A stretch of 64,000 nucleotides of DNA from Burkholderiales bacterium (GCA_015075645.1 JABTUF010000002.1:124001-188000); one strand, 5' to 3'. Shown: positions 10,610-24,284, numbered from the stretch's first letter. Translations and numbers: made by a program. The notes: generated by a model from the sequence alone, not told the origin.

Positions 10610-10615
10610 ATTGTA
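10610..10615 (-). promoter_or_regulatory. Candidate -10 box very close to the PilZ-like gene start
   Basis: TACAAT on the minus strand matches the -10 consensus at five of six bases and ends 9 bases before the ATG. Transcription from it would begin about 3 bases ahead of the start codon, giving a nearly leaderless message. No good -35 is seen, so this is tentative. Confidence 0.35.
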
Positions 10616-10656
10616 AGCCCGGCTCCGGTCGGGGCGGGTTACCCGAGAACGGGCGG

Positions 10657-11838
10657 TCAGGCGCGCTCGGGGGGATGCCAGGGGAGGTAGTGCGGCGCCG
10701 GTCCGTGGAGGAACGCCTCGAGTTCCTCGCGGCGGGTCATCGCGTCGGCATAGCCCAGGTCGAGCATCGCGCGGACGAACTGCGGATCGAACAGGAGGTA
10801 CGAGGTGAGGTTCGCTCCGGTGCCCTCGGTGCTGCCCAGGCCGCGCATGAGGCGCGTCACTCCGCCGGGGAGGCGGTGGGCGTGCGTCAGGGCCGCCTCG
10901 CCCAGGTCGCGCGAGGGCGAGAGCACGAACGCATCGACGTGGCCGAGCGCGATGCCGCGGGAAGCGAGCACGTCGGGAGGAACCGCGCTCGCCACCCGGT
11001 TCAATTGCGTCAGGCGCTCGAGGTCCGCGCCGAGGTTGTCGAGGAAGATCGTCGACAGCGCGTGGCCCACCGTCTGGGCGAACGACGGATACGCGTGCGG
11101 ATCGGCAGGCGCGACGCGCTGCCCGGCGAACTGCCCGACGGCGAGCACGAGGAGCCGCCGCGCACCGAGATGCAGCGCGGGCGACAGCGGCGTCAACTGC
11201 CGCACCGATCCGTCCATGTACCAGTCGCCGCCGACCTCGGTGGCCGGAAACACGAACGGGATCGCGGTCGACGCGAGCAGGTGTTCGACGCCGAGGCGGT
11301 CGCGGCGACCCTCGCGGCGCGTGCGCCGCCATGGCGCGATCGTCTGCGCGCCCGCGAAGAACGAGACCGCGAACCCGGTCGAGTACGAGGTCGCGTTGAC
11401 CGCGACCGCGCGCAGGACGCCTTCCGCGATCTGGTGGTCGATGCGAGCGAAATCGATCGCCCCGCCGAGCAGTTGCGCGAGCGGCGCGTTGTCGAGCATC
11501 GATGCCGCTTCCGCCGGCCCGGGCTTGCCGGTGAGCACGCCGGCGAGCCAGCGCATGCCGTGGCGGGAGAGCGAAGCGAGATCGGTGCGGTAGACGTCGT
11601 CGGCGTGGATACGCCGCCACCAGCGCGCGAGGCGCGCCACACCGAGACGGAAGTCGTCCGCGTGGACCGCGAGCGTCACTGCGTTGATCGCGCCCGCGGA
11701 GGTACCGCAGAGCACCGAGAACGGCAGCGGCGAGCCGCGCGGCGCGAGTTCGGCCAGCGCGCGCAGCGCGCCGACCTGGTAGGCGGCGCGTGCGCCCCCG
11801 CCGGAGAGAACGAGTGCGCTGGACATTCCGGTATCCAT
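10657..11838 (-). CDS. Patatin-like phospholipase
   Basis: Serine lipid acyl hydrolase of the patatin/RssA type. The protein is about 393 residues. The oxyanion-hole glycines are in SGGGARAAYQVG (residues 12-23), the nucleophile is S47 in CGTSAGAI (GxSxG), and the second dyad residue is the Asp of YMDGSV near residue 209. All catalytic elements are therefore present. No signal peptide is seen. Two starts are possible: ATG at 11838 or ATG at 11826, the latter with a better-spaced AGGATGG upstream. It is divergent from the sensor kinase gene at 11953 and upstream of the PilZ-like gene, separated by 56 bases. Confidence 0.88.
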   Translation of the reverse strand: MDTGMSSALVLSGGGARAAYQVGALRALAELAPRGSPLPFSVLCGTSAGAINAVTLAVHADDFRLGVARLARWWRRIHADDVYRTDLASLSRHGMRWLAGVLTGKPGPAEAASMLDNAPLAQLLGGAIDFARIDHQIAEGVLRAVAVNATSYSTGFAVSFFAGAQTIAPWRRTRREGRRDRLGVEHLLASTAIPFVFPATEVGGDWYMDGSVRQLTPLSPALHLGARRLLVLAVGQFAGQRVAPADPHAYPSFAQTVGHALSTIFLDNLGADLERLTQLNRVASAVPPDVLASRGIALGHVDAFVLSPSRDLGEAALTHAHRLPGGVTRLMRGLGSTEGTGANLTSYLLFDPQFVRAMLDLGYADAMTRREELEAFLHGPAPHYLPWHPPERA

Positions 11839-11952
11839 CCTGCCTACCGGGAATGACAACGTACGGTACAAACTGGCATAAGTCTTGCGTTCTTGACGCG
11901 ATGGTAGCCCCCGGCAGCCTGTCTGGGGCAATTCCAGGCGGCATCGCCCAGC

Positions 11953-15138
<3,186 letters not shown>

Positions 15139-15141
15139 CGA

Positions 15142-15903
15142 TCAGGCGCCGAGGCGCGCGAGCGACGCGGCGAGCGCGCGTGTCATCGTGGCGACCACGG
15201 CCGGCATCGACAGCAGGAGCGCCGCGAGGCCGCCGATCAACGTCAGGGGGAAGCCAACGGCGAACAGGTTGAGCTGCGGCGCCGTGCGCGCGAGCACGCC
15301 CAGGGCGAGATTCACCATGAGGAGCACGCCCAGCACCGGCAACGCGATGCGCAGTCCGACCTCGAACAGGAACGCGCCCTGGGCGAGCACGGTCGCGGCG
15401 TCGCCCCAGCCTGGGGGTGATCCGACCGGCCAGCGGGCGAAGCTGTCCGCGAGGGCACCGAGCAGCGCGAGATGACCGTCGGTGGCGAGGAACACCAGCA
15501 CCAGCACGATGTCGAGGAAGTTGCCGACGATCGGCGCCGGGGCCTGGTTCTGCGGGTCGACGAACGCAGCGAACGACAGGCCCATCTGCAGTCCGATCGC
15601 ATCGCCGGCGAGCTCGACCGCCGCGAACAGGAGCTGAAGAAAGAAGCCGATCGCGAGACCGATCGCGATCTCGCCGACGATCAGTCCGAGCCCGCCCAAC
15701 GAGAACAGCGGTACGTCCGGCGCGGGCGGCAGCGTGGGCGCCAGGAGCGCCGCGGTGAGCGCGGCGAGTCCGATGCGCGCGGGACGCGGAACGCTGCGAT
15801 GGGAGAACAGGGGCGCGCTGGAATAGAGGGCGAGGATGCGCAGGAACGGCAGTACGAGTGCCGCGACGAAGCGCTCGGCGTCTGCCGCGGTGAAGCCCGG
15901 CAC
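15142..15903 (-). CDS. fliR: Flagellar export gate protein FliR
   Basis: Integral membrane component of the flagellar type III export gate. The 253-residue length is normal and about six hydrophobic segments are visible. Typical blocks include GLSFAAFVDPQNQ around residues 108-120, ATDGHLALLGAL and the C-terminal LLMVNLALGVLARTAPQLN. It is the last gene of the fliL-M-N-O-P-Q-R block on this strand, three bases after fliQ. Its stop faces the stop of the sensor kinase gene three bases away, and no hairpin terminator fits between them. Confidence 0.97.
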   Translation of the reverse strand: MPGFTAADAERFVAALVLPFLRILALYSSAPLFSHRSVPRPARIGLAALTAALLAPTLPPAPDVPLFSLGGLGLIVGEIAIGLAIGFFLQLLFAAVELAGDAIGLQMGLSFAAFVDPQNQAPAPIVGNFLDIVLVLVFLATDGHLALLGALADSFARWPVGSPPGWGDAATVLAQGAFLFEVGLRIALPVLGVLLMVNLALGVLARTAPQLNLFAVGFPLTLIGGLAALLLSMPAVVATMTRALAASLARLGA

Positions 15904-15906
15904 GAC

Positions 15907-16176
15907 TCAGCTCCCGAGCTGCGGGATGCGCTCGAACAGCCGTTGCGTGTAGTCGACGAGGATCGAGAGCATCCAGGGTCCCGCGACGACGAGCGTTGCG
16001 AACATGGCCACGAGTTTCGGTATGAACGACAGCGTCATCTCGTTGATCTGCGTCGCGGCCTGAAGCACCGCGACGACGAGGCCGACGATCAGCGTGACGA
16101 AGAGGACCGGCGCGGACACGAGGAACGTGACCCACATCGCCTCCTGAACGAGCGAGAGTACGCTCTGCGAGGTCAT
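15907..16176 (-). CDS. fliQ: Flagellar export gate protein FliQ
   Basis: Small export-gate subunit of 89 residues with two transmembrane helices (about 14-36 and 52-74). Family landmarks TLIVGLVVAVLQAATQINEMTL and FIPKLVAMF are clear. The ATG at 16176 gives exactly the usual length; the frame is open for another 138 bases upstream but that part lacks family similarity. fliP ends 82 bases upstream. Confidence 0.97.
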   Translation of the reverse strand: MTSQSVLSLVQEAMWVTFLVSAPVLFVTLIVGLVVAVLQAATQINEMTLSFIPKLVAMFATLVVAGPWMLSILVDYTQRLFERIPQLGS

Positions 16177-16258
16177 GGCGTCTCCGGGGCGAACCGTCGT
16201 GCCGTGAACCGGACGCGGGACGTCGCGCCGCGCGGGGACGAGGTGGTTCCCGGACGGG

Positions 16259-17020
16259 TCACGGGCCGGTCCCGAAGCTCGCGACCAGCGAGCCGACGAG
16301 CAGCGTCCATCCATCCACGAGGACGAACAGCATGAGTTTGAAGGGCAGGGAGACGAGGACCGGCGACAGCATCATCATCCCCATCGACATCAGCGCGCTC
16401 GCGACGACCAGGTCGATGATCAGGAACGGGATGAAGACCATGAATCCGATCTGGAACGCGGTCTTGAGTTCGCTGGTCACGAAGGCCGGCACGAGCACCC
16501 GGAACGGGACAGCGTCGGGCCCGGACGGCGCGGGCACGCGCGCGAGCCGCACGAACAGCGCGAGATCGGCGTCGCGCGTCTGCCGGAGCATGAACGCGCG
16601 CAGCGGGGCCTGGGCCTTGTCCAGCGCCTCCGCGCCGGAGAGCTTGCGCTCGGTGTACGGCACATAGGCTTCGGCGTGGATGCGGTCGGCGACCGGGCCC
16701 ATCACGAAGAGCGTGAGGAACAGCGACAGTCCGATCAGCACCGCGTTGGGCGGCGAACTCTGCGTGCCGAGCGCGTGCCGCAGCAGCGACAGCACGATGA
16801 CGATGCGCGTGAACGCGGTCGTCATCAGCAGGATCGCCGGCAGGAACGTGAGCGCGGTGAGGACGAGCAGCGTCTGGACCGGCAACGAATAGCTCTGGCC
16901 GCCCCCCGCGACCGGGGTGCTGCTGAACATCGGGATCTCGGCGCCCTGCGCGAGTGCGGTTCCCGCCGTGGCGGCCAGCGCGACGGCGGCGACGCGAAGG
17001 ACGGCGCGCTCTCGCGTCAT
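16259..17020 (-). CDS. fliP: Flagellar export gate protein FliP
   Basis: Core pentameric export-gate subunit of the flagellar type III apparatus. The 253 residues begin with a cleavable signal peptide (likely cut after ALA near residue 24), which is a FliP hallmark. The conserved [29 protein letters not shown] and [13 protein letters not shown] segments are all present. Start ATG 17020 overlaps the fliO stop by four bases. Confidence 0.98.
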   Translation of the reverse strand: MTRERAVLRVAAVALAATAGTALAQGAEIPMFSSTPVAGGGQSYSLPVQTLLVLTALTFLPAILLMTTAFTRIVIVLSLLRHALGTQSSPPNAVLIGLSLFLTLFVMGPVADRIHAEAYVPYTERKLSGAEALDKAQAPLRAFMLRQTRDADLALFVRLARVPAPSGPDAVPFRVLVPAFVTSELKTAFQIGFMVFIPFLIIDLVVASALMSMGMMMLSPVLVSLPFKLMLFVLVDGWTLLVGSLVASFGTGP

Positions 17021-17421
17021 GGCGCAGTCGGGGCGCGGCGGGGTCGGGCGCGTTCCAGGAACGAGGCGAACGTCGCGCGCGGATCCGGGGTCGGCGGCAG
17101 CGCCTGGCGCGGAATGCGGTCCAGCGCGGAGACGCTGCCCGGAGCGACACCGACGACGAGCCAGGTCTCGCCGAGCTCGACGACGATGATGCGCTCGCGC
17201 GCGCCGACGTTCTGCGAGGCGATCACCTTGAGCGGGCCCCGGATCGCGCGCGCGCCGCCCAGTCGGCGGACGGCCCACGCGATGGCGGCGATCGACGCGA
17301 CGACGACGGCGAGCGCGACCAGCATCGTGAGGTACCCCCCCGTGAGCACCGCTGCGTGCGACTGCGCGTGCGCGAGGGTCGGTGCGCAGGCGATGGCCGC
17401 GCCGGTTCGGACGCGCGTCAT
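17017..17421 (-). CDS. fliO: Flagellar biosynthesis protein FliO
   Basis: Membrane protein that helps assemble the FliP-FliR export-gate core. It has 134 residues: an N-terminal signal-like segment ending in AHAQ, one strong transmembrane helix near residues 30-50, and a cytoplasmic part with [19 protein letters not shown], the best-conserved FliO block. FliO is poorly conserved in general and the call leans also on position between fliN and fliP. Both ends overlap their neighbours by four bases (ATGA junctions). Confidence 0.93.
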   Translation of the reverse strand: MTRVRTGAAIACAPTLAHAQSHAAVLTGGYLTMLVALAVVVASIAAIAWAVRRLGGARAIRGPLKVIASQNVGARERIIVVELGETWLVVGVAPGSVSALDRIPRQALPPTPDPRATFASFLERARPRRAPTAP

Positions 17422-17807
17422 CGCTTGAGTCTGCGCAGCCGCTCCGACGGCGTGACGATGTCGGTGAGCCGGATGCCGAACTTCTCGTTGACCACGACGA
17501 CTTCGCCCTGGGCGATCAGGCAACCGTTGACCAGCACGTCGAGGGGTGCCCCGGCCAGCCCGTCGAGCTCGACGACCGAACCCTGCGCGAGCTGCAGGAT
17601 GTGGCGGATCGGGATGCGCGCGCGGCCGAGCTCGACCGAGAGCTGCACCGGGATGTCGAGGATCAGGTCGATGTCGCCGGTGACGGCTTCGGAGGGCGCG
17701 CGCCCGGGAGCGAGCGTTCCGAACGTCGCGGGCCTGATCTCCGGGCCGGCGTCGGGTTCGGCGATGGCAGCGCCCGCGGGAGCAGGGGAGGGGGTGGTCT
17801 CGGCCAT
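17418..17807 (-). CDS. fliN: Flagellar motor switch protein FliN
   Basis: C-ring subunit. The 129 residues consist of a variable Ala/Pro-rich N-terminus (1-40) and a C-terminal SpoA domain (about 45-125) with [24 protein letters not shown] and [18 protein letters not shown]. It lies 27 bases after fliM and overlaps fliO by four bases. Together with FliG and FliM it forms the switch complex, which also docks the export ATPase complex through FliH. Confidence 0.97.
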   Translation of the reverse strand: MAETTPSPAPAGAAIAEPDAGPEIRPATFGTLAPGRAPSEAVTGDIDLILDIPVQLSVELGRARIPIRHILQLAQGSVVELDGLAGAPLDVLVNGCLIAQGEVVVVNEKFGIRLTDIVTPSERLRRLKR

Positions 17808-17834
17808 GGGGTCCTTCCGTCGCGCGTCGAGGGT

Positions 17835-18818
17835 TCAGGCGGCCTTGTCCTGTTCGGAGGACAGCAACTTCTCGACGCGCAGCGCCACCTGACCGGCGTG
17901 CGTGCCGTAGCTGCATTCGAGGATCGGCACGCCGTCGACATGCGCGAGCACGCGTCGCGGCAGGTCGAGGTCGAGCACATCGCCGGCCCTGACGTTCATC
18001 AGTTGCTTGAGCGTGATCGATCGTGTGGCGAGCGTCGCGGCGATTTCGACTTCGGCGAGCTGCATCTGGTGCGCGACCCTTCGGCCCCAGGCACGATCGG
18101 GCTCGACCCGGTCCGCCGGCTCCGACGATTCCAGTCGGTCGCGCACCGTCTCGAGCGCCGAGTAGGGCAGACAGAGATGGAACACGCCGCCCCCGCTGCC
18201 GAGTTCGACGGTGAACGTCGAGACGACGACGACGTCGGCAGGGGCGCAGATCGCGGCGAACTGGACGTGCGTCTCGCTGCGCCGGTAGGAGAGTTCGAGC
18301 GCCATCAGCGGCTTCCAGGCGTCCTGGTAGTCCGCGACGACGAGGTCGAGGAGCCTGCGCACGATGCGCTTCTCGGTCGCGGTGGGCTCGCGACCCTCGG
18401 GTCGCGCGTTGAAGCGCCCGCTGCCGCCGAACATCGTGTCGACGACCAGCGAGACGAGCGCCGGGTCGAAGACGACGAGTGCGCTGCCGCGCAGCGGCTC
18501 GAGGTCGAGCAGGTTGAGGCTCGCCGGCATCGCGAGCTCTTTCAGGAACTCGCCGAACTTCGCGACCTTCAACGGACCGCCCGTGATCTCGGGGTCGCGT
18601 CGCAGGAACCTGGCGAGCGCGGGCTTGAGGTTCTGCGCGAAGCGGTCGTTGCACAGTTCGAGCGCCGGCATGCGACCGCGCACGACGCGCTCCTGTGTCG
18701 CGAGATCGTAGGGTCGGACGGCCGGAGGCGCCGCAGTCGCGACCTGGGACCCGCCGCTTGCGTCGACGCCTTCGAGCAGCGCGTCCACTTCGTCCTGGGT
18801 CAGGAGCTCGCCGGCCAT
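17835..18818 (-). CDS. fliM: Flagellar motor switch protein FliM
   Basis: C-ring subunit that receives phospho-CheY. It is 327 residues long. The N-terminal CheY-binding peptide is present as LLTQDEVDALLEG (residues 5-17). The CheC-like middle domain follows and a C-terminal SpoA domain includes VELGSGG...VFHLCLPYSALE and GDVLDLDLPRRV. An intact CheY-binding peptide implies chemotactic switching although no che genes lie in this window. fliL ends 10 bases upstream. Confidence 0.97.
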   Translation of the reverse strand: MAGELLTQDEVDALLEGVDASGGSQVATAAPPAVRPYDLATQERVVRGRMPALELCNDRFAQNLKPALARFLRRDPEITGGPLKVAKFGEFLKELAMPASLNLLDLEPLRGSALVVFDPALVSLVVDTMFGGSGRFNARPEGREPTATEKRIVRRLLDLVVADYQDAWKPLMALELSYRRSETHVQFAAICAPADVVVVSTFTVELGSGGGVFHLCLPYSALETVRDRLESSEPADRVEPDRAWGRRVAHQMQLAEVEIAATLATRSITLKQLMNVRAGDVLDLDLPRRVLAHVDGVPILECSYGTHAGQVALRVEKLLSSEQDKAA

Positions 18819-18828
18819 CGTGGAAGCC

Positions 18829-19344
18829 TCACTGGATGACGAAGGCGCCGAGGAGCGCCTGCTGGACGCCGCGGTCGGGGTTCTCGCCGGGCAACGACTC
18901 GCGCGCCGCGGCGAGCAGTTCGCCGACGAGTTTCGTCTTGCCTTCCGGCACGTTGAGCTCGCTCGGGCGCTTCGACGCGAGCAGGGTGAGCACGCGATCC
19001 CGCAGGACCGGCATGTAGACCCTGAGTAGCTCGGTCGCCTTGTCGTCCGTGACCCGGTAGACGACCTGCAACTGGAGGTAGTGGTCGCCGTTCTCCTCCT
19101 GCAGATTGACGGTGAACGGTTCGAGCGTCACGAAGACCGGCGGTTTCGTCGCGCGCTGCTCGTCGACTGTCGCCCGGTCGGCCGTTGCGGCGGGTCGCTG
19201 CGACCACCACCACCACCCGCCGCCGCCTGCGCCGGCCGCGAGGACGAGCGACAACACGACCGCGAGCAGCAGTCGCTTGCGGGGGGACTTCTTCGGTGCG
19301 CCCGCGGCGGCGGGCGGAGCGGGGGGGGGCGCGGTTTTGGCCAT
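18829..19344 (-). CDS. fliL: Flagellar basal body-associated protein FliL
   Basis: Single-pass inner-membrane protein that rings the stator and supports torque. The 171 residues have a cytoplasmic Pro/Ala/Lys-rich start, one transmembrane helix near residues 24-45, and a periplasmic stomatin-like domain (about 70-171) with VFVTLEPFTVNLQ and YLQLQVVYRVTD. First gene of the fliL-to-fliR block; 260 bases separate it from fliK, enough for its own promoter, though I cannot name one with confidence. Confidence 0.95.
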   Translation of the reverse strand: MAKTAPPPAPPAAAGAPKKSPRKRLLLAVVLSLVLAAGAGGGGWWWWSQRPAATADRATVDEQRATKPPVFVTLEPFTVNLQEENGDHYLQLQVVYRVTDDKATELLRVYMPVLRDRVLTLLASKRPSELNVPEGKTKLVGELLAAARESLPGENPDRGVQQALLGAFVIQ

Positions 19345-19604
19345 GGCAATCGGCGGAGTCCGGTTTCGAGTGTGGGGAATGCGCCATCGGTCCGATCGGT
19401 CGAATACGGGGCGCTATCGGGTGCTGTTCGTCGGTCGGGACGGCGACCGCCCAGGAAGGCGCAGCGAACGGCGACGCAGGCGCGGAGCGCATCGGGGGAA
19501 GCGAGACGACATTCCCTTGCCCGGACGCGCCGTCACGCCCGCGTGCGTCACGTGCAGACGGCGCCACGACGCTGCGCTTGCCGTGGGGTTACGCAGCGCT
19601 TCCC

Positions 19605-20852
19605 CTAGACATAGAGGTCGACCAGGCCGCGGCGCGTCTCGAACACCCGGGAGGCCGCAACAGGCGGGTCGTCGGCATCGACGTCGCGCGCCGGGGTCGG
19701 CGACGTCGGTCGGTCGTCGCGCGATGTGCGGCCGTCGTGGACGCTCGCGTCGCCGAGCGCGATCCCGGCCTCCTGGAGCGCCGAGCGCAGGTCGGGAAGC
19801 GACTCATTCAACGCTGCGCGCGCATCGGGCTGCACTGCGGTCACCACGACCTGCACGTCGCTTCCGTTCACGGCGACCGACAGACCGATCGGCCCGAGTT
19901 CCGCCGGATGGACGGCGAGCTCGATCCGATCCCACTTGAGCGCGACGAGCCGTACGACCTGTTCCGCGAGCGCAGGTGCGAAGCCGGGCGAACCGATCGG
20001 AGCGGCGATCGAGGCGTTCGCCGAGGTCGCGACCCGGTCGGGGAGCGAAGGCGCCACCGTGGGTACCGCATTCGCGGCGGCGCGCTCCGTCGACGGCGAG
20101 ACGGGGCGCTCGTCGTTCGCCGCGGTGCTCGACTTCGTCGGGCCGGGGCTCGCGTCGCGCAGCCGGGACTGATCGTGGCCCGAAACCCCAGCTTCGACGG
20201 GCACCTCGACGCTCGCCTCCGGCTTCCGTCCGCCGTCGGCGGCGAGCGGCCAGGCGCCGGCAACGACCGCGTCGTCGTGCAGGCGACGCCGCGGTTCGCC
20301 GGGTGCCTCGGTCTGCGCCATCGTCGTAGGTGAGCCGACGGCGCGCTCGAATGTCGCCGCGGAAGGGGATGCGGGCGGCGCGGGCAGCGTCGCCGCGCCG
20401 TGCGTCAGGGCTTCGCGCCATGCCGCGATCGCTTGCCAGGGATCGACGCCTGCGGCGGTGGCAGAGTCGACGCGCTCATGCAGGTGGCGGTCGCGTCCGG
20501 GCCGATCGGCTGCGCGATCGTCGCACCCGGCCCGGTCGACGACACGGGCGCCGGACTCGAATCGCTCAACCGGGCGGTCATCGCCGCCGAACAGCCGGCC
20601 GGCGTGATCGTCACGCCCGGAGCGAACACCTGCGCATTCGCCGCGCACAGGCGGGGCGCGATCGGACGGCGGCACCACGGGCGAATCGTCGCGAGACGAG
20701 CGCGCCGCATCGATCTCGCCCAGCGCGATCTCGAGAGCCGCATCGAACAGGGCGGCGACCAGCGGGTCGGCAGGAACGTCCTGCGATCCGGCGAGCGGGG
20801 CGTGGCCGCGGACGGACTCCGTGGCTGCGCCGGGGGCGGCGGACATCATCAT
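19605..20852 (-). CDS. fliK: Flagellar hook-length control protein FliK
   Basis: Secreted molecular ruler that sets hook length and triggers the export switch in FlhB. The 415 residues comprise a long, low-complexity Ala/Pro/Asp-rich part (1-300) and a conserved C-terminal domain (about 305-385) with LKWDRIELAVHPAELGPIG, the Flg_hook signature, followed by LRSALQEAGIALGDASV. The start has three ATGs in a row (20852, 20849, 20846) overlapping the fliJ TGA. A second FliK-like gene lies at 27528-28409. Confidence 0.93.
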   Translation of the reverse strand: MMMSAAPGAATESVRGHAPLAGSQDVPADPLVAALFDAALEIALGEIDAARSSRDDSPVVPPSDRAPPVRGECAGVRSGRDDHAGRLFGGDDRPVERFESGARVVDRAGCDDRAADRPGRDRHLHERVDSATAAGVDPWQAIAAWREALTHGAATLPAPPASPSAATFERAVGSPTTMAQTEAPGEPRRRLHDDAVVAGAWPLAADGGRKPEASVEVPVEAGVSGHDQSRLRDASPGPTKSSTAANDERPVSPSTERAAANAVPTVAPSLPDRVATSANASIAAPIGSPGFAPALAEQVVRLVALKWDRIELAVHPAELGPIGLSVAVNGSDVQVVVTAVQPDARAALNESLPDLRSALQEAGIALGDASVHDGRTSRDDRPTSPTPARDVDADDPPVAASRVFETRRGLVDLYV

Positions 20853-21313
20853 CGGCTCTCCCTGGAGAGGGCGGGCGCGACCGCCCGCGGGGTGCTCGCG
20901 TACGCGTCCTGCTCCTTCTGCTCCTGTCGACGTTCACGCGTCGCGTGCGCCGCTCGGGCGCGCTTGCCGAGCGTGTCGAAGGACTGCACTTCGCGCTGCT
21001 GGCCCTGCCAGGCGCCACGCGCGGATTCGACCGAGGACTGCGCTGCGGCGGTCTGCGACTCCTGCTGCGTGATCGCCTGATCGAGCTGGGCGAGGAAGCG
21101 GTGGAAATTCCGCAGTCTCCCTGCGTCGATGCCGGCAAGGGTGGCGCGATTGAGTCGCGCTTCGTACTCGCTTCGGTAGTCGAGCAGCATCGCGAGACGC
21201 GACTTCGCGCCGTCGCGGCGCGCGGTCGCGTCCGCGAGCGTGCGGCCGATAGCGTCGCGACGGTTCTCGGCCAGGTCCTTGAGGCGCTGCCAGGGGCGGG
21301 AAGGTGCAGTCAT
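20849..21313 (-). CDS. fliJ: Flagellar export chaperone FliJ
   Basis: Cytoplasmic coiled-coil protein that links the FliI ATPase ring to FlhA. It has 154 residues and is almost entirely helical, with heptad-like stretches rich in Arg, Gln and Ala from about 10 to 145. The call rests on size, coiled-coil character, the N-terminal pattern and position between fliI and fliK. Its ATG overlaps the fliI stop by four bases. Confidence 0.92.
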   Translation of the reverse strand: MTAPSRPWQRLKDLAENRRDAIGRTLADATARRDGAKSRLAMLLDYRSEYEARLNRATLAGIDAGRLRNFHRFLAQLDQAITQQESQTAAAQSSVESARGAWQGQQREVQSFDTLGKRARAAHATRERRQEQKEQDAYASTPRAVAPALSRESR

Positions 21314-22731
21314 GGGGTGTCGGGCTCGAAGAGCGCTTCGAGCCCGTGGATCGCTTCGGCGATCCCCACACGCTCGGCCATGTCCTGTTGCAGGAATCGT
21401 TCCAGTCCGGCGTGGAGCGCGATCGCCTCGTCGAGCACGGGGTCGGCCCCCGAGGTGTAGGCGCCGACGTTGATCAGGTCGCGATTGCGCTCGTAGCGCG
21501 CGGCCAGACGCTTGAACCGGCGGACCCGGGCGAGGTGCGAAGCAGCGACGAGCTGGTGCATCGCCCGGCTGATCGACTGCTCGATGTCGATCGCCGGATA
21601 GTGACCCTGTTCGGCCAGCGAACGCGACAGCACGATGTGGCCATCGAGGATCGCGCGCGCCGCGTCCGCGATCGGATCCTGCGGGTCGTCGCCTTCGGTC
21701 AGCACCGTGTAGAACGCCGTGATCGAGCCCCCGCCTTCGCGACCATTGCCGGCACGCTCGACCAGTTGCGGCAGGCGCGCGAACACGCTCGGCGGGTAGC
21801 CCTTGGTCGCCGGCGGTTCCCCGACCGCCAGCGCGATCTCGCGCTGGGCCATCGCGAAGCGCGTGAGCGAATCCATGATCAGCAGCACGTCCTCGCCCTG
21901 GTCGCGGAACTGCTCGGCGATCGTCGTCGCGTATGCGGCGCCCTGGAGGCGCATCAGCGCCGGAGTGTCGGCCGGTGCCGCGACGACGACGGCGCGCGCG
22001 AGACCCTCGGGGCCGAGGATGTGCTCGATGAACTCCTTGACCTCCCTGCCGCGCTCGCCGATCAGACCGACGACGATCACGTCCGCGGAGGTGTAGCGCG
22101 CCATCATGCCGAGCAGCACGCTCTTGCCGACGCCGCTCCCGGCGAACAGACCGAGCCGCTGTCCGCGCCCGACCGTGAGCAGCGCATTGATCGCGCGAAC
22201 GCCGACGTCGAGCGTGTCGACGATCGGAGCGCGCGCGATCGGGTTGATCGGGCGCGCGGCAATCGAGCGCATCTCGGCATCGACGATCGGACCCCGGCCG
22301 TCGAGGGGATGGCCGGCGCCGTCGACCACGCGCCCGAGCAACGCCGCGCCGACCGGCAACCGCTTCGCGTGGTCGGTCGACCGCCGCGCCGGCACCGGCG
22401 TCACGCCCAACCGCGGTCGGAGCGGGCGGGGAGCGACCGCACGGACCGTGGCGCCGGGCGCGATGCCCGCGATGTCGCCGGTCGGCATCAGGAACAGACG
22501 ATCCCCGGAGAAGCCCACGACTTCCGCTTCGATGCTTCCGCCTCCGCGCAGCGCGATCGAACACGCGGTCCCGAGCGGAAGCTTCAGCCCGACCGATTCG
22601 AGGACGAGTCCCGCCACGCGTGTGAGCTTGCCGCGCGCCTCGATCGCCGGCGTCGCGTGGACCTGCGCCCGGCAATGGCGCAGGAACTCGGCGCAGCGCT
22701 CGCCGAAGTCAGGCGAAGTCGAGCCAGTCAT
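21310..22731 (-). CDS. fliI: Flagellum-specific ATPase FliI
   Basis: Hexameric ATPase of the export apparatus, related to F1-beta. The 473 residues contain the P-loop GSGVGKS at about 198-204, [13 protein letters not shown], the Walker B region [17 protein letters not shown] and [11 protein letters not shown]. The ATG at 22731 gives normal FliI length; the frame continues upstream inside fliH, where the extra residues do not look like FliI. It overlaps fliH by 23 bases and fliJ by four, consistent with tight co-translation. Confidence 0.98.
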   Translation of the reverse strand: MTGSTSPDFGERCAEFLRHCRAQVHATPAIEARGKLTRVAGLVLESVGLKLPLGTACSIALRGGGSIEAEVVGFSGDRLFLMPTGDIAGIAPGATVRAVAPRPLRPRLGVTPVPARRSTDHAKRLPVGAALLGRVVDGAGHPLDGRGPIVDAEMRSIAARPINPIARAPIVDTLDVGVRAINALLTVGRGQRLGLFAGSGVGKSVLLGMMARYTSADVIVVGLIGERGREVKEFIEHILGPEGLARAVVVAAPADTPALMRLQGAAYATTIAEQFRDQGEDVLLIMDSLTRFAMAQREIALAVGEPPATKGYPPSVFARLPQLVERAGNGREGGGSITAFYTVLTEGDDPQDPIADAARAILDGHIVLSRSLAEQGHYPAIDIEQSISRAMHQLVAASHLARVRRFKRLAARYERNRDLINVGAYTSGADPVLDEAIALHAGLERFLQQDMAERVGIAEAIHGLEALFEPDTP

Positions 22732-23308
22732 CGTGTCGCCCGAGGCCGGCGAGCACCTGCCGCCAGCGGGTCGTGAGGGTCGCGTCGACCTCGGCCTGCT
22801 CGGCGTCGAGTCGGACGCCTCCGGGCGCGATGGCGGTGTCGGCGACCAGGTCGATCGTCCGGTCGGCGTGCCGGTCGGCGAGGTGGGCCCGCACCAGCTC
22901 GACGTCATCGGGGTGGAGCGCGATCTGCACCTGTCGCGACGCCTGCGGCAGGGCGCGGAGGGCCTCGGTGACCACCGGCAACACGACTTCGCGGCGTACC
23001 GACAGGACCTCGCCGACGAGGTGCCGCGCGACGGCGATCGCGAAGTCGAGAACTTCGTCGGCGAGGCGCTGGGCATGCTCTGCGGCCTGGCCGGAGAGCG
23101 ACGCGCCGAGCATCGCGAAGCGATCCCGCTCGGCGCCCGCGGCGGCGAGGCCGCTGCGGTAGCCCGCGGCATGGCCGGCTTCGACGGCGGCGGACCGCGC
23201 CCGCTCCAGCGCGGCCTGCTGGGCCAGGGGATCGGGCTCGGCACGCTCGTCGAGCGCCGCGAGCTCCCAGCGCTGCCACGCGGAAAGTTCAGACGAACTG
23301 GTCGTCAC
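22709..23308 (-). CDS. fliH: Flagellar assembly protein FliH
   Basis: Stator-like regulator of FliI that tethers it to FliN. The 199 residues show the usual acidic N-terminus with the WELAALDE start region, an Ala-rich helix with [16 protein letters not shown] (GxxxG-type repeat, residues about 45-60) and a C-terminal domain with [17 protein letters not shown] and [14 protein letters not shown]. Overlaps fliG by 20 bases and fliI by 23. Confidence 0.95.
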   Translation of the reverse strand: MTTSSSELSAWQRWELAALDERAEPDPLAQQAALERARSAAVEAGHAAGYRSGLAAAGAERDRFAMLGASLSGQAAEHAQRLADEVLDFAIAVARHLVGEVLSVRREVVLPVVTEALRALPQASRQVQIALHPDDVELVRAHLADRHADRTIDLVADTAIAPGGVRLDAEQAEVDATLTTRWRQVLAGLGRHDDWLDFA

Positions 23309-24284
23309 CCTTGCCTCCGAGCACGATCGTGCCCTCCTCGGCCATGCGGCGGACGATCTTCAGGATCTCCTTCTGCTCGGCCTCGACTTCGGAGACGCGC
23401 ACCGGACCCTTCGCTTCGAGATCGTCGCGCAGCATCTCGGCCGCTCGCTGGGACATGTTCTTGAAGATCTTCTCGCGGAGCTCCTCGTTCGCGCCCTTGA
23501 GGGCGACGATGAGCGACTCGGACTGGATCTCGCGCAGCAGGGCCTGGATGCCCCGGTCGTCGACCTCGAGCAGGTTCTCGAACACGAACATCTCGTCGAG
23601 GATCTTCTGGGCGAGTTCGGCGTCCACCTCCCGCATCGCGTCGACGACGGAGGTCTCGACCGCGCTGCCGAGGAAATTCAGGATTTCGGCGGCTGTCCGG
23701 ACGCCGCCCGGGGCGGAGTGCCTGCGCACCTCGGTGCCGGAGAGCAACTTGGCTAGGACGTCGTTCAATTCCGACATCGCGCTGGGCTGGATCGCGTCCA
23801 GCGTCGCGATCCGCAGCACGACATCGTTGCGCGTACGCTCCGGGAACCGCGTGAGGATCGCGGAGGCCTGATCGCGCTCGAGGTGAACGAGGATCGATGC
23901 GATGACCTGCGGATGCTCGTGGCGGATCAGATCGGCGACCGCCGGCGCGTCCATCCACCGGAGACTCTCGATCCCCTTGGCGTCGCCGCCCTGCAGGATG
24001 CGGTCGAGCAGGAACGACGCCTTGTCGTCGCCGAGGGCGCGTGTGAGCACGTTGCGGATGTATCCGTCTGCGTCGAGGCCGAGCGAGGTCTGGGTCGAGG
24101 CCTCCTGATGGAACGACGACAGCACGTTCTCGATGCGCTCGCGCGTCACGCCGGCGAGCTTCGCCATCGCCTGGCCGATCTTCTGCACCTCCCTCGGGCC
24201 GAGGTATCGAAACACCTGCGCGGCTTCCTCCTCCCCGAGGGACATGAGGAGGATCGCGCTGTCGGCGACACCGGCGTCACTCAT
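23289..24284 (-). CDS. fliG: Flagellar motor switch protein FliG
   Basis: C-ring subunit that bears the torque-generating face and binds FliF. It has 331 residues. Blocks include [17 protein letters not shown] (10-28), [17 protein letters not shown] (middle domain, EHPQ motif) and the C-terminal charged helix [18 protein letters not shown] with its conserved acidic residues. The protein ends in the usual DDQFV. The ATG at 24284 overlaps the fliF stop by eight bases. Confidence 0.98.
   Translation of the reverse strand: MSDAGVADSAILLMSLGEEEAAQVFRYLGPREVQKIGQAMAKLAGVTRERIENVLSSFHQEASTQTSLGLDADGYIRNVLTRALGDDKASFLLDRILQGGDAKGIESLRWMDAPAVADLIRHEHPQVIASILVHLERDQASAILTRFPERTRNDVVLRIATLDAIQPSAMSELNDVLAKLLSGTEVRRHSAPGGVRTAAEILNFLGSAVETSVVDAMREVDAELAQKILDEMFVFENLLEVDDRGIQALLREIQSESLIVALKGANEELREKIFKNMSQRAAEMLRDDLEAKGPVRVSEVEAEQKEILKIVRRMAEEGTIVLGGKGDDQFV

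Noticed and set aside
19414..19440. Possible FliA promoter before fliL with -10 CCCGATAG
   Set aside because: The -35 region GGTCGGGA (read TCCCGACC on the minus strand) lacks the TCAA core seen in the other six sites, and fliL-R should be early genes.
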